Origin: VAZQ01 sp050179645
GTDB lineage: Bacteria > Pseudomonadota > Alphaproteobacteria > Rhizobiales > Xanthobacteraceae
NCBI GenBank assembly: GCA_050179645.1
Contig: JBFXEX010000007.1
Span: forward strand, 13,024 to 77,023
DNA length: 64,000 nucleotides
Direction: 5' to 3'
The notes under the pieces were generated by a model. That model was not told the DNA's origin, did no database searches, and saw only the letters and a program-made list of their open reading frames with translations. This document shows positions 1 through 8,665 of this stretch, piece after piece (positions within the stretch are counted from its first letter, which is position 1; every line of letters starts with the position of its first letter). Position numbers and translations under genes: made by a program.

Positions 1-899
1 CCCGCGGCATTCTGCCGGCGGCGACGGCGTGCGCGCTTGCCACCGAAAAAATCCGGATCAATGCCGGCGTGTTCAACCCGTTCAGCCGCCATCCGGCCAT
101 GATGGCCATGGAGATCGGCCCGCTGGACGAGATTTCGAACGGGCGTGCCAGTATCAGCATCGGCGCCGGCATCGCATCCGCGACCGCGCGGCTTGGACTG
201 AGCGGCGACAGGCCGTTGCCCGCGCTCCGCGACACGCTCGCCATTGTCCGCGGACTGCTCGAGGGCAGGGAAGTGGACTATACCGGCGCTGTCTTTTCGG
301 CCAGGAAGGTCAAGCTCGACTATCAGCCGCGCCAAAACATCCCGGTCTATCTGGCCGGCCGCGGCAATCTCACCGTGAAGCTCGCGGGCGCAGCCGCTGA
401 CGGGCTGATGATTTCCAACATGTGCTCGGTGGACTTCGCCGGCCACTCCGCGGATTTGATGCGATCGAGCGGCCGCACTGCCGGACGAGATACGCCGGGG
501 AGGGCGGTCCAGTACATGCCGTGCTGCACGCATCCGCAATCGGACGAAGCGTTGAAAGCCGCGAAGCGAACGGTCGGCGAGATGTTGCCGCGCTTCTGGG
601 CGCTCGGCCAGCGGGTTGGTTCGGCGAAAGAGGCGCTGCTTGCCGGGACGAAGATCAGCGAGGCCGATTATGCCGATGCCTCGTCCCGCATTCGCGCCGG
701 GGAGGACGCGGCCGACGTGCTCGACGAGCGCCATGTCACGGCGTTCTCGCTGTACGGAACGCCGAATGAATGCCTGATGCTCGCGCGAAAATACAGGGCG
801 GCGGGCATCGACGAACTGGCTCTGACGTTCAGCGGATCGAACGCGAAAGATCAAATTGCAGCGATTGGCGAGGCATTGTCCCGTGCACGCTCGGGTTAG
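1..899 (+). CDS. LLM-class flavin-dependent oxidoreductase, 5' truncated by window edge
   Basis: The reading frame is open from the first bases of the window, so the true start lies upstream; about 298 residues and the TAG stop (897-899) are present. The early residues (KIRINAGVFNPFSRHP, then GRASISIGAGIA) match the bacterial luciferase-like / methylenetetrahydromethanopterin reductase fold, a TIM barrel using reduced flavin or F420. IPVYLAGRGN is the usual internal strand of the family, and the C-terminal GTPNECLMLARKYRAAGIDELAL segment is typical of F420- and FMN-type members. The substrate cannot be inferred. The gcv promoter begins only a few bases after its stop, so it is probably a separate transcription unit. 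Confidence 0.85.
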   Translation, partial: RGILPAATACALATEKIRINAGVFNPFSRHPAMMAMEIGPLDEISNGRASISIGAGIASATARLGLSGDRPLPALRDTLAIVRGLLEGREVDYTGAVFSARKVKLDYQPRQNIPVYLAGRGNLTVKLAGAAADGLMISNMCSVDFAGHSADLMRSSGRTAGRDTPGRAVQYMPCCTHPQSDEALKAAKRTVGEMLPRFWALGQRVGSAKEALLAGTKISEADYADASSRIRAGEDAADVLDERHVTAFSLYGTPNECLMLARKYRAAGIDELALTFSGSNAKDQIAAIGEALSRARSG

Positions 900-902
900 T
901 CG

Positions 903-930
903 TTGACTTGCCTGGAACAGTTACTAGTAT
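903..930 (+). promoter_or_regulatory. Sigma-70-like promoter for the gcv riboswitch transcript
   Basis: TTGACT at 903-908 and TAGTAT at 925-930 are separated by 16 bases, a near-consensus housekeeping promoter. Transcription would start near 937, about 40 bases before the first glycine aptamer. The -35 box starts four bases after the preceding gene's stop. Prediction from sequence only. Confidence 0.55.
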
Positions 931-978
931 CCGCGCCGATCCGTGCATGTGCGTGCGGCGATCGAGACTCATATCCTG

Positions 979-1172
979 CGGGAGAGACCGGCTTCAGCGC
1001 CGGCGCCGAAGGCGCAACCGCCCCGGAAACGCTCAGGCAAAAGGACCGCCGGGTAGACGATACTCTGGAAAGCAGCGGGATGCGCGCGCGCGTCTCGCTC
1101 ACCGAAGGAGCAAGCTCGCCGGCTTATTTTCGGCGCAGCGAAATCTCTCAGGTTCCGTGACAGAGGGGGCGC
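979..1172 (+). ncRNA. Tandem glycine riboswitch (two aptamers)
   Basis: Two consecutive glycine aptamers precede gcvT. The first runs about 979-1048, with GGGAGAGACC, the core GCGCCGAAGGCGCAA (1003-1017) and CTCAGGCAAAAGGACC (1032-1047). The second runs about 1059-1169, with ACTCTGGAAAG (1062-1072), ACCGAAGGAGCAA (1101-1113), ATCTCTCAGGTTCC (1143-1156) and ACAGAGGGGG (1160-1169). These are the conserved elements of the gcvT riboswitch family, in which glycine binding to both aptamers normally turns on the downstream cleavage operon. The location, directly upstream of gcvT, fits. Confidence 0.96.
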
Positions 1173-1189
1173 CACAGTCAGCGTGGCGT
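1169..1189 (+). promoter_or_regulatory. Candidate riboswitch expression-platform hairpin
   Basis: GCGCCAC (1169-1175) can pair with GTGGCGT (1183-1189) around a seven-base loop. The hairpin ends eight bases before the gcvT ATG and begins at the last base of the second aptamer's closing strand. There is no U-run, so control of translation initiation is more likely than termination. Inference from folding by eye. Confidence 0.45.
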
Positions 1190-1196
1190 CCTCATC

Positions 1197-2375
1197 ATGT
1201 CCGCCGGAACCGCGATGACCGACCCACACGCTCCAGACCCGCAGTCGCCGCTCCGGCAGACGCCGCTCTATCGCCGGCATGTGCAACTCGGCGCCCGCAT
1301 GGTGCCGTTCGCCGGCTACGACATGCCGGTGCAGTATCCGGACGGCATCATCGCCGAGCACACGCAGACGCGGACCGCGGCCGGCCTGTTCGACGTCTCG
1401 CACATGGGGCAGGGCTGTCTCTCGGGGCCGGATCACGAAACGATTGCGCGCGCGCTCGAAGCGCTGACACCCGCGGACATTCTGGGCCTGGCCCCCGGCC
1501 AGCAGCGATACACGCAGCTGCTCAACGAAGAGGGCGGCATTCTCGACGACCTGATGGTCACGCGTCCGGCCGATCCTTACGACCATCGCCTGCTGCTGGT
1601 TGTCAACGCGTCGCGAAAGCAATTCGACTACGGGCATATCGAAGCGCACCTGCCGGCGGATGTGCGGCTGACGCGATTCGACGACCGCGGCCTGCTGGCG
1701 TTGCAGGGGCCGCTGGCGAGTTTGGTGCTTGAGCGGTTCCTGCCGGAGGTTGGCGCGATGCCGTTCATGACGGCGATGGCCGCGCGCTTCGACGGCATCG
1801 ACTGTGCGGTCAGCCGGTCCGGTTACACTGGCGAAGACGGCTTCGAGCTGTCGGTCGGTGCGGAACATCTGGAGGCGGTGTTTGACCGCCTGCTCGACAC
1901 GCCGGACGTCAAGCCGGTCGGCCTTGGCGCGCGCGACACGCTGCGGCTCGAGGCCGGGCTCTGCCTCTATGGCCACGACATCGACGAGACGACCTCGCCG
2001 GTCGAGGCCGGCCTTGCCTGGTCCATCGGCAAGCGGCGAAGGACCGAAGGTGGTTTCCCCGGCGCTGCGCGCGTTCAGCGCGAGCTCGCCGACGGTCCGT
2101 CGCGGCGCCGCGTCGGCATATTGCCCGAAGGGCGCGCGCCGGCGCGCGAGGGCGCGCCGGTCCTCGCATCGAACGGCGGTGCGATCGGACTGATCACGTC
2201 CGGCGGCTTCGGCCCGACGGTCAAGCGGCCGGTCGCGATGGGCTATGTCGATCGCGCGCACGCCACGCCCGGCACCGCCATCGCGGTCGTCGTTCGCGAC
2301 AAGCCGCTGGCCGCGAGCGTTTCGCCGCTGCCGTTCGTCCCGCATCGCTACCATCGTCAGAAAGGAACGCCATGA
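1197..2375 (+). CDS. gcvT: Glycine cleavage system T protein (aminomethyltransferase)
   Basis: This 392-residue protein transfers the methylene group from the aminomethyl-lipoyl arm of GcvH to tetrahydrofolate, releasing ammonia. Family signatures are MVPFAGYDMPVQYPDG near residue 38, GLFDVSHMGQ near 64, NEEGGILDDL near 114, the SRSGYTGEDGFEL block, and LRLEAGLCLYGHDIDE, which contributes to folate binding. The ATG at 1197 follows the riboswitch; another ATG lies at 1215, and neither has a clear Shine-Dalgarno, consistent with riboswitch-controlled initiation. The stop overlaps the gcvH start by four bases (ATGA), indicating translational coupling. Confidence 0.96.
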   Translation: MSAGTAMTDPHAPDPQSPLRQTPLYRRHVQLGARMVPFAGYDMPVQYPDGIIAEHTQTRTAAGLFDVSHMGQGCLSGPDHETIARALEALTPADILGLAPGQQRYTQLLNEEGGILDDLMVTRPADPYDHRLLLVVNASRKQFDYGHIEAHLPADVRLTRFDDRGLLALQGPLASLVLERFLPEVGAMPFMTAMAARFDGIDCAVSRSGYTGEDGFELSVGAEHLEAVFDRLLDTPDVKPVGLGARDTLRLEAGLCLYGHDIDETTSPVEAGLAWSIGKRRRTEGGFPGAARVQRELADGPSRRRVGILPEGRAPAREGAPVLASNGGAIGLITSGGFGPTVKRPVAMGYVDRAHATPGTAIAVVVRDKPLAASVSPLPFVPHRYHRQKGTP

Positions 2376-2749
2376 GCGCCTATCGCTTCACCAAGGAGCA
2401 TGAATGGATCGATGTCGATGGCGAGATCGGCACGATCGGCATCACCGACTTCGCCCAGCAGCAGATGGGCGATGTCGTCTTCGTGCAGCTTCCCGAAGTC
2501 GGCAAGACCCTGAAGAAGGGCGAAGAGGCCGCCGTCGTCGAGTCCGTCAAGGCGGCGAGCGAGATCTATGCGCCGGTGTCCGGCGAAGTCGTCGCCGTGA
2601 ACGGCGACCTCGAGGCCACGCCGGCGACGGTGAACGAGGACGCGACCGGCAAGGGCTGGTTCTTCAAGATCAAGATCGCCGAGACGGCCGAACTCGACGG
2701 GCTGATGACCGAGAGCCAATACCAGGACTTCGTCGCGGCCTCGGCCTGA
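2372..2749 (+). CDS. gcvH: Glycine cleavage system H protein (lipoyl carrier)
   Basis: A 125-residue lipoyl-domain protein that shuttles the aminomethyl intermediate between the P, T and L components. The lipoylation site is Lys60 in ESVKAASE, the canonical H-protein motif, preceded by KEHEWIDVDGEIGTIGITDFAQ and followed by the APVSGEVVAVNGDL turn. Length is normal. It overlaps gcvT by four bases and is followed after 40 bases by gcvPA, so it is the second gene of a riboswitch-controlled operon. Confidence 0.98.
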   Translation: MSAYRFTKEHEWIDVDGEIGTIGITDFAQQQMGDVVFVQLPEVGKTLKKGEEAAVVESVKAASEIYAPVSGEVVAVNGDLEATPATVNEDATGKGWFFKIKIAETAELDGLMTESQYQDFVAASA

Positions 2750-2789
2750 CCCCCGCAACGGCACAACAAAGAAGAAGAGAGAGACGGCC

Positions 2790-4136
2790 ATGCGCTACCT
2801 GCCGCACTCGCCGGAAGATCGTACGATGATGCTGGAGCGTATCGGCGTCGGCTCGGTCGACGATCTGTTCGCCGGCATTCCCGCCGGGAAGCGGATGAGC
2901 GCTCCGCCCGCGCTGCCGGCGCGCCGGGGCGAACTGGAGGTCGAGCGCGCGCTGCGAAAGATGGCGGAGCGCAATGTCGCCGCAGGTTCAGTGCCGTTCT
3001 TCCTCGGCTGCGGCGCCTACAAGCATCACGTCCCGGCGACGGTCGATCACCTGATCCAGCGCTCGGAGTTTCTCACCTCCTATACGCCGTACCAGCCTGA
3101 GATCGCACAAGGCACGCTGCAATATCTGTTCGAGTTTCAGACCCAGGTCGCGATGCTGACCGGCATGGAGGTGGCAAACGCGTCGATGTACGACGGCTCG
3201 ACTGCGGCCGCCGAGGCCGTGCTGATGGCGCATCGCGTCACCAAGCGGCGCAAGGCGCTGCTGTCGGGCAACCTTCACCCGCACTATCGCGACACCATCG
3301 CCACCATCTGCCGTTTTGCGGAGGAGGAGATGGTATCGCCGCCGCCATCGCCGCAGGCCTCGCCCGATCTGCTCGACCTGATCGATGACCAGACCTCCTG
3401 CGTCGTGGTGCAGTATCCGGATTACTTCGGGCATATCGGCGATCTCGCGCCGATCGCCGCGCGCGCCCATAGCGTCGGCGCGCTGCTGGTCGCGGTCGTG
3501 ACCGAGGCGGTGTCGTTCGGCCTGCTGAAGCCGCCGGGAGCGATGGACGCCGACATCGTCGTGGCCGAGGGCCAATCGATCGGCAATGCGCTGTCGTTCG
3601 GCGGGCCTTATGTCGGCCTGTTCGCGAGCCGGCAGAAATACGTGCGGCAGATGCCCGGCCGCTTGTCCGGCGAGACGGTGGACGTTCAAGGCCGGCGCGG
3701 CTTCGTGCTGACCTTGTCGGCGCGCGAGCAGCATATCCGGCGGGAGAGGGCGACCTCGAACATCTGCACCAATTCGGGTCTCTGCGCGCTCGCCTTCAGC
3801 ATTCACATGACCTTGCTCGGCGAAGCCGGATTGCGGCGGCTGGCGCGCATCAATCATGCCAACGCCATCATGCTGGCCGACCGGCTCGCCGCGGTGCCTG
3901 GCGTGTCGGTGCTCAATTCGAGTTTCTTCAACGAGTTCACGATCCGCGTGCCGGGCGACGCCTCGCAGGTGGTCGAACGGCTGGCAGAGCGGGGGATTCT
4001 GGGCGGCGTGCCGGCATCCCGGCTCGACCCGGGACGCCCCGAACTCGCCGGCCTGATCATCGTCGCCGCGACCGAGGTCAACACGGCCGGCGATATCGAC
4101 GCCTATGCGCAGACCCTGACGGAGATCCTGCGATGA
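2790..4136 (+). CDS. gcvPA: Glycine dehydrogenase (decarboxylating) subunit 1
   Basis: A 448-residue N-terminal half of the split P protein. With GcvPB it decarboxylates glycine using PLP and loads the aminomethyl group onto GcvH. Early residues MRYLPHSPEDRTMMLERIGVG and the block FLGCGAYKHHVP followed by SYTPYQPEIAQGTLQ are characteristic of subunit 1, as are FQTQVAMLTGMEVANASMYDGSTA and CTNSGLCAL. GAGAGA lies just upstream of the ATG. Its stop overlaps the gcvPB start (ATGATGA), implying coupled, equimolar synthesis. Confidence 0.97.
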   Translation: MRYLPHSPEDRTMMLERIGVGSVDDLFAGIPAGKRMSAPPALPARRGELEVERALRKMAERNVAAGSVPFFLGCGAYKHHVPATVDHLIQRSEFLTSYTPYQPEIAQGTLQYLFEFQTQVAMLTGMEVANASMYDGSTAAAEAVLMAHRVTKRRKALLSGNLHPHYRDTIATICRFAEEEMVSPPPSPQASPDLLDLIDDQTSCVVVQYPDYFGHIGDLAPIAARAHSVGALLVAVVTEAVSFGLLKPPGAMDADIVVAEGQSIGNALSFGGPYVGLFASRQKYVRQMPGRLSGETVDVQGRRGFVLTLSAREQHIRRERATSNICTNSGLCALAFSIHMTLLGEAGLRRLARINHANAIMLADRLAAVPGVSVLNSSFFNEFTIRVPGDASQVVERLAERGILGGVPASRLDPGRPELAGLIIVAATEVNTAGDIDAYAQTLTEILR

Positions 4137-5668
4137 TGAACCGCGAGGGACGGCCGACCGCGGTCGGCGAAGCGATCATCGCGACGCATTCGACCTTCAC
4201 CGGCAATCGCGGGCTGCAGATCGAGGAGCCGCTCATCTTCGAGATCGGCCGCGCCGGCACGACCGGCGTCGACCTCGACGAGCCAGCCGGCTTCACGCCG
4301 CGCCTGAGCGGGCTCGAACGCAAAGAGCCGATCGGCCTGCCGGGTCTCAGCGAGCCCGAGACCCTGCGGCACTACGTGCGGCTGTCGGCGAAGAACTTTG
4401 CCATCGACACCGGCCCGTTTCCGCTCGGCTCCTGCACGATGAAGCATAATGCGCGGCTGAACGAAAAGCTGGCGCGGTTGCCCGGCTTCGCCGACGTCCA
4501 TCCGCTGCAGCCCATCTCAACCGTGCCGGGCGCGCTCGAGTTGATACATGAACTCACGTCGTGGCTGCGGGAACTCACCGGCATGCCGGCGATCGCGATG
4601 ACGCCGAAGGCCGGCGCCCACGGCGAGCTGTGCGGCATGATGGCGATCAAGGCCGCGTTGGAGGCGCGCGGCGAGCGGCGCTCGGTGGTGCTGGTGCCGG
4701 AATCGGCGCACGGCACCAATCCGGCGACTGCCGCGCTGCTCGGCTACCGGATCGAGGCGGTGCCGGCGCGCTCGGACGGCACGGTGTCGGCGGACGCGGT
4801 CAGGGAACGGCTGTCCGCCGACGTCGCCGCGATCATGCTGACCAATCCCAACACCTGCGGCCTGTTCGAACGCGACATCGTGGAGATTGCCGAGGCGGTG
4901 CACGCCGCCGGCGCGTACTTCTACGCCGACGGCGCCAATTTCAACGCCATCGTCGGCAAGGTGCGGCCCGGCGATCTCGGCATCGACGCCATGCACATCA
5001 ACCTGCATAAGACGTTCTCGACGCCGCACGGCGGCGGCGGTCCGGGCGCCGGCCCGGTCGCGCTCTCCGCGCAGCTCGCCCCGTTCATGCCGATCCCCTA
5101 CGTCATGGCCGATGCGACCGGCGTTCGCCTGGTGGAGCATGCCGACGGCGATTCGCCGCAGTCCATCGGCCGGCTCTGCGCCTTTCACGGTCAGATGGGC
5201 ATGTTCGTGCGCGCGCTCGCCTACATGTATTCGCACGGCAGCGACGGTATGACGCGGGCGTCGGAGGATGCGGTGCTCAACGCCAACTATGTGCGGGCAA
5301 ACCTGCAAGACATCATGACGCTGCCGTTCGGCGAGCAGCCGTGCATGCACGAGGTGCTGTTCGACGATCACTGGCTCCATGGCACCGGCATCACCACGCT
5401 CGACTTCGCCAAGGCGATGATCGACGAAGGCTTTCACCCGATGACGATCTATTTCCCGCTCGTGGTGCATGGCGCGATGCTGATCGAGCCGACCGAGTCG
5501 GAGAGCAAGGCGAGCCTCGATCAATTCATCGCGACATTGCGGGACTTGGCAAGCGCCGCCAAGAATGGCGACAAAGAAAGGTTCCTCGGGGCACCGTATT
5601 TTGCGCCCAGGGGACGGCTCGACGAGACGCGCGCCGCCCGGACGCCGGTGCTGCGGTGGTCCAGGTGA
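4133..5668 (+). CDS. gcvPB: Glycine dehydrogenase (decarboxylating) subunit 2
   Basis: A 511-residue C-terminal half of the P protein that carries the PLP site. The Schiff-base lysine is Lys293 in NLHKTFSTPHGGGGPG. Other conserved blocks are GPFPLGSCTMKHN, the PESAHGTNPATAALLGY turn, NPNTCGLFE and MIEPTESESK near the C terminus. It starts inside the end of gcvPA and closes the gcvT-H-PA-PB operon. It faces an Lrp-type gene whose end lies only three bases away, so the two transcripts converge. No lpdA for the L protein is present in the window. Confidence 0.97.
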   Translation: MMNREGRPTAVGEAIIATHSTFTGNRGLQIEEPLIFEIGRAGTTGVDLDEPAGFTPRLSGLERKEPIGLPGLSEPETLRHYVRLSAKNFAIDTGPFPLGSCTMKHNARLNEKLARLPGFADVHPLQPISTVPGALELIHELTSWLRELTGMPAIAMTPKAGAHGELCGMMAIKAALEARGERRSVVLVPESAHGTNPATAALLGYRIEAVPARSDGTVSADAVRERLSADVAAIMLTNPNTCGLFERDIVEIAEAVHAAGAYFYADGANFNAIVGKVRPGDLGIDAMHINLHKTFSTPHGGGGPGAGPVALSAQLAPFMPIPYVMADATGVRLVEHADGDSPQSIGRLCAFHGQMGMFVRALAYMYSHGSDGMTRASEDAVLNANYVRANLQDIMTLPFGEQPCMHEVLFDDHWLHGTGITTLDFAKAMIDEGFHPMTIYFPLVVHGAMLIEPTESESKASLDQFIATLRDLASAAKNGDKERFLGAPYFAPRGRLDETRAARTPVLRWSR

Positions 5669-5671
5669 TAG

Positions 5672-6139
5672 TTAGATCGGCAGCACATTGGTGTATTTCA
5701 CCTGCTCGAGCGCGAAGCTCGACTCGATGGACGCAATGCCGTCGAGGCGGGTCAGCTTCTGTTTGAGAAACTGCTCGTAGGCGGCGAGGTCGGCGACCAC
5801 GACGCGTAGCAGATAGTCGCGTGGTCCGGTCATCAGATAGCATTCCAGGACTTCGGGCCAACGTGCGATCGCCTTGCTGAAGCGGTTGAGGCTGTCTTCG
5901 CGCTGGCTCTCGAGCTTGATCGAAACGAACACGCTGACCGGAAGGCCGACGTTGCGCTGGCTGAGCACCGCGACGTAGCGCGCGATGATGCCGGTCTTCT
6001 CCAGGATGCGCACCCGCCGCAGGCACGGCGATGGCGACAGTCCGACCTTCTCGGCCAGCGCCGCAAGGCTGATCCTTCCGTCGTCCTGGAGCAACGCGAG
6101 GATTTTTCGGTCAATGTCGTCGATCTGGTCAGTTTGCAT
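5672..6139 (-). CDS. Lrp/AsnC family transcriptional regulator
   Basis: A 155-residue protein with the standard two-domain plan: an N-terminal winged helix-turn-helix (DDIDRKILALLQDDGRIS, then LAEKVGLSPSPCLRRVRILE, residues about 7-50) and a C-terminal RAM ligand-binding/oligomerisation domain (VPVFVSIKLES to ESSFALEQVKYT). ATG at 6139 is preferred over an upstream TTG at 6160 because CAGG sits about 10 bases before it. It is divergent from the E1-like dehydrogenase gene and probably controls it, as local Lrp-type regulators of amino-acid or keto-acid catabolism do. It converges on gcvPB; control of the gcv operon is not indicated. Confidence 0.93.
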   Translation of the reverse strand: MQTDQIDDIDRKILALLQDDGRISLAALAEKVGLSPSPCLRRVRILEKTGIIARYVAVLSQRNVGLPVSVFVSIKLESQREDSLNRFSKAIARWPEVLECYLMTGPRDYLLRVVVADLAAYEQFLKQKLTRLDGIASIESSFALEQVKYTNVLPI

Positions 6140-6152
6140 GGAAAAACCTGTT

Positions 6153-6170
6153 ATTAGCAACTAGATTAGC
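6153..6170. promoter_or_regulatory. Candidate operator in the Lrp/E1 intergenic region
   Basis: The hexamer ATTAGC occurs at 6153-6158 and again at 6165-6170, a 12-base direct repeat in an unusually AT-rich stretch (about 6140-6215) between the divergent Lrp-type gene and the E1-like gene. Phased AT-rich half-sites suit Lrp/AsnC octamers. No footprint evidence; inference only. Confidence 0.3.
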
Positions 6171-6274
6171 TGATTATTCCAATCCAAGTCAAAATATTGG
6201 CTTGTATCGACCGATATTGCCAAGGCGGTTATGAGACATTTTCCGGCGATCCGCCAAGCATCGAGGACCGCGCC

Positions 6275-8665
6275 ATGACGGCGTCACGCATCGACATCCT
6301 GTCCGAACTGGAAAAGAAGGTGTTGTGGCTGGCGAGCTGGACGATCCACAACGCCAACCATGTGCGCGAAAATGTCGACGGGCTGAAGGTCGGCGGCCAT
6401 CAGGCCTCGTCCGCCTCGCTCGCAACCATCATGACGGCGCTCTATTTCGATGCGCTGCGGCCGCAGGACCGCGTCGCCGTCAAGCCGCATGCGTCGCCGA
6501 TCTATCACGCTATCCAGTTTCTGCTGGGGCGGCAGACCCGCGAGAAGCTCGAGACCTTCCGCGGCTACAAGGGCGCGCAGAGCTACCCGTCGCGCACCAA
6601 GGATACCGACGACGTCGACTTCTCAACCGGATCGGTGGGTCTCGGCGTGGCACAGACGCTGTTCTCGTCGCTGGTGCAGGACTACGTGCGCGCGCACGGC
6701 TTCGCCAAGGACCGGCCGGAAGGCCGGATGATCGCGCTGGTCGGCGACGCCGAACTCGACGAGGGCAACATCTTCGAGGCGATCCTGGAGGGCTGGAAGC
6801 AGGGCCTGCGCAATTGCTGGTGGATCGTCGACTACAACCGGCAAAGCCTCGATGCGGTCGTGCGCGAAGGCTTGTGGGAGCGCTACGAGGGGCTGTTCCG
6901 CAACTTCGGATGGGACGTCGTCATCGTCAAATACGGCACGCTCCAGCAGGCGGCATTTCGCGAGTCCGGCGGCGACAAGCTGCGCGAATGGATCGATGCC
7001 TGCCCGAACCAGCTTTATTCGGCCCTGGTGTTCCAGGGCGGCGCGGCTTGGCGCAAGCGATTGCTCGACGAGATCGGCGACCAGGGGCCGGTCACGGCGC
7101 TCATCGACAGCCGCAGCGACGAAGAACTGGCCCGGCTGATGAACAATCTCGGCGGCCACGATCTGCCGGCGCTGACCGCGGCATTTGCTTCCGTCGATCA
7201 CGATCGGCCGGTCTGCTTCATCTGCTACACCGTGAAGGGCTACGGCCTGCCGATGGCCGGCCACAAAGACAACCACGCCGGTCTGATGACCACGGCGCAG
7301 ATGGAAACGTTCCGGCTGCAGAACCGGGTTCGGCCCGGACATGAATGGGATCGGTTCGAGGGATTGAGCCTGCCTGCTGCGACTCTGCAAGCTTTTCTCG
7401 ATCGCGTGCCGTTCGCCCGGCGCAAGCCCGCGCCGAAAGCTCCCCAGATTGCAGTGCCGGCCACACTGCACGTCCCGATGCAACCGGTGATGTCCACCCA
7501 GGCCGGCTTTGGCGCGCTGCTGAATGAGCTTGGCAAATTGCAGGACGATTTCGCCGCGCGGATCGTCACCACGTCGCCGGACGTCACGGTCTCGACCAAT
7601 CTCGGCGCCTGGGTCAACCGACGCGGACTGTTCGCGCGGGACACGGTCGCGGACACGTTCAAGAACGAGCGCATCGCTTCGACGTTCGCCTGGGAATTTT
7701 CCCCGAAGGGGCAGCACATCGAGCTCGGCATTGCGGAGATGAACCTTTTCATCGCGCTCTCGGCACTCGGCCTTTCGCACGCGATCGACGGCGAGCGGCT
7801 ACTGCCGATCGGCACGCTTTACGACCCGTTCATCGCACGCGGCTTGGACGCGTTGAACTACGCCTGTTACCAGGACGCGCGCTTCATCGTAGTGGCGACG
7901 CCGTCCGGCATCACGCTGGCGCCGGAAGGCGGCGCACATCAGTCGATCGCGCAGCCATTGATCGGCATGGCGCAGGACGGGCTTGCGGCGTTCGAGCCGG
8001 CCTTCGTCGACGAACTTGCGGAGATCCTGCGGTTCGCGTTCGACTATATCCAGCGCGACGGCGACGGCGCCGCATCCGAACGCAACTGGCTGCGCGACGA
8101 GACCGGCGGCTCGGTCTATCTGCGCCTATCGACGCGGCCGGTCGAGCAGGCGCAGCGCGACATGACCGATGCCTTACGTCATTCGATCGTCGACGGGGCT
8201 TATTGGCTGCGCAAGCCCGGGCCGAACGCGCAGGTGGTCGTGGCCTACATGGGCGCCATTGCGCCGGAGGCGATCCAGGCGGTTGGGCTGATGGCAGAGG
8301 ACCGCCGCGACGTCGGCCTCCTGGCGGTGACCTCTGCCGACCGGCTCAATGCCGGCTGGACCGCCGCGCAGCGCGCCCGGGAGCGCGGACTGGTGCATGC
8401 ACGCGCTCATGTTGAGCGCCTTTTGGACGACGTGCCGGCGGACTGCGGCCTCGTCACCGTGCTCGACGGCCATCCGGCGACGCTGTCGTGGCTCGGCGCG
8501 GTGCACGGCCACCGCGTGCGCGGATTGGGCGTCGAGCATTTCGGCCAGACCGGATCGCTGCCCGATCTCTACCGGCACTACGGCATCGACGCCAACGCGA
8601 TCATCGCCGCCGCGCAGGCGCTCACCGCGGGCCGCCCCATCCGCTATCTGAAGGCGCTGCCTTAG
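6275..8665 (+). CDS. Single-chain E1-like thiamine-diphosphate 2-oxo acid dehydrogenase (transketolase family)
   Basis: A 796-residue protein resembling homodimeric pyruvate dehydrogenase E1 (AceE-like) and the MdeB-type E1. The N-terminal transketolase domain includes KVGGHQASSASLATIM, STGSVGLGVAQTLF, and the ThDP/Mg motif GDAELDEGN followed by VDYNRQSLD (residues about 160-195). The middle pyrimidine domain includes HIELGIAEMNLF (about residue 490), and a C-terminal transketolase domain follows. ATG 6275 is chosen because GAGGA precedes it by eight bases; an in-frame TTG lies at 6197. It is divergent from an Lrp-type regulator, recalling the Pseudomonas putida mde region, where MdeB is proposed to act on 2-oxobutyrate. 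No E2 or E3 gene is adjacent. Substrate is inferred, not shown. Confidence 0.82.
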   Translation: MTASRIDILSELEKKVLWLASWTIHNANHVRENVDGLKVGGHQASSASLATIMTALYFDALRPQDRVAVKPHASPIYHAIQFLLGRQTREKLETFRGYKGAQSYPSRTKDTDDVDFSTGSVGLGVAQTLFSSLVQDYVRAHGFAKDRPEGRMIALVGDAELDEGNIFEAILEGWKQGLRNCWWIVDYNRQSLDAVVREGLWERYEGLFRNFGWDVVIVKYGTLQQAAFRESGGDKLREWIDACPNQLYSALVFQGGAAWRKRLLDEIGDQGPVTALIDSRSDEELARLMNNLGGHDLPALTAAFASVDHDRPVCFICYTVKGYGLPMAGHKDNHAGLMTTAQMETFRLQNRVRPGHEWDRFEGLSLPAATLQAFLDRVPFARRKPAPKAPQIAVPATLHVPMQPVMSTQAGFGALLNELGKLQDDFAARIVTTSPDVTVSTNLGAWVNRRGLFARDTVADTFKNERIASTFAWEFSPKGQHIELGIAEMNLFIALSALGLSHAIDGERLLPIGTLYDPFIARGLDALNYACYQDARFIVVATPSGITLAPEGGAHQSIAQPLIGMAQDGLAAFEPAFVDELAEILRFAFDYIQRDGDGAASERNWLRDETGGSVYLRLSTRPVEQAQRDMTDALRHSIVDGAYWLRKPGPNAQVVVAYMGAIAPEAIQAVGLMAEDRRDVGLLAVTSADRLNAGWTAAQRARERGLVHARAHVERLLDDVPADCGLVTVLDGHPATLSWLGAVHGHRVRGLGVEHFGQTGSLPDLYRHYGIDANAIIAAAQALTAGRPIRYLKALP

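Noticed and set aside
969..2354. Long minus-strand frame across gcvT
   Set aside because: It lies antisense to a clear gcvT with riboswitch and family motifs, and its residues are Arg/Ala-rich with no domain.
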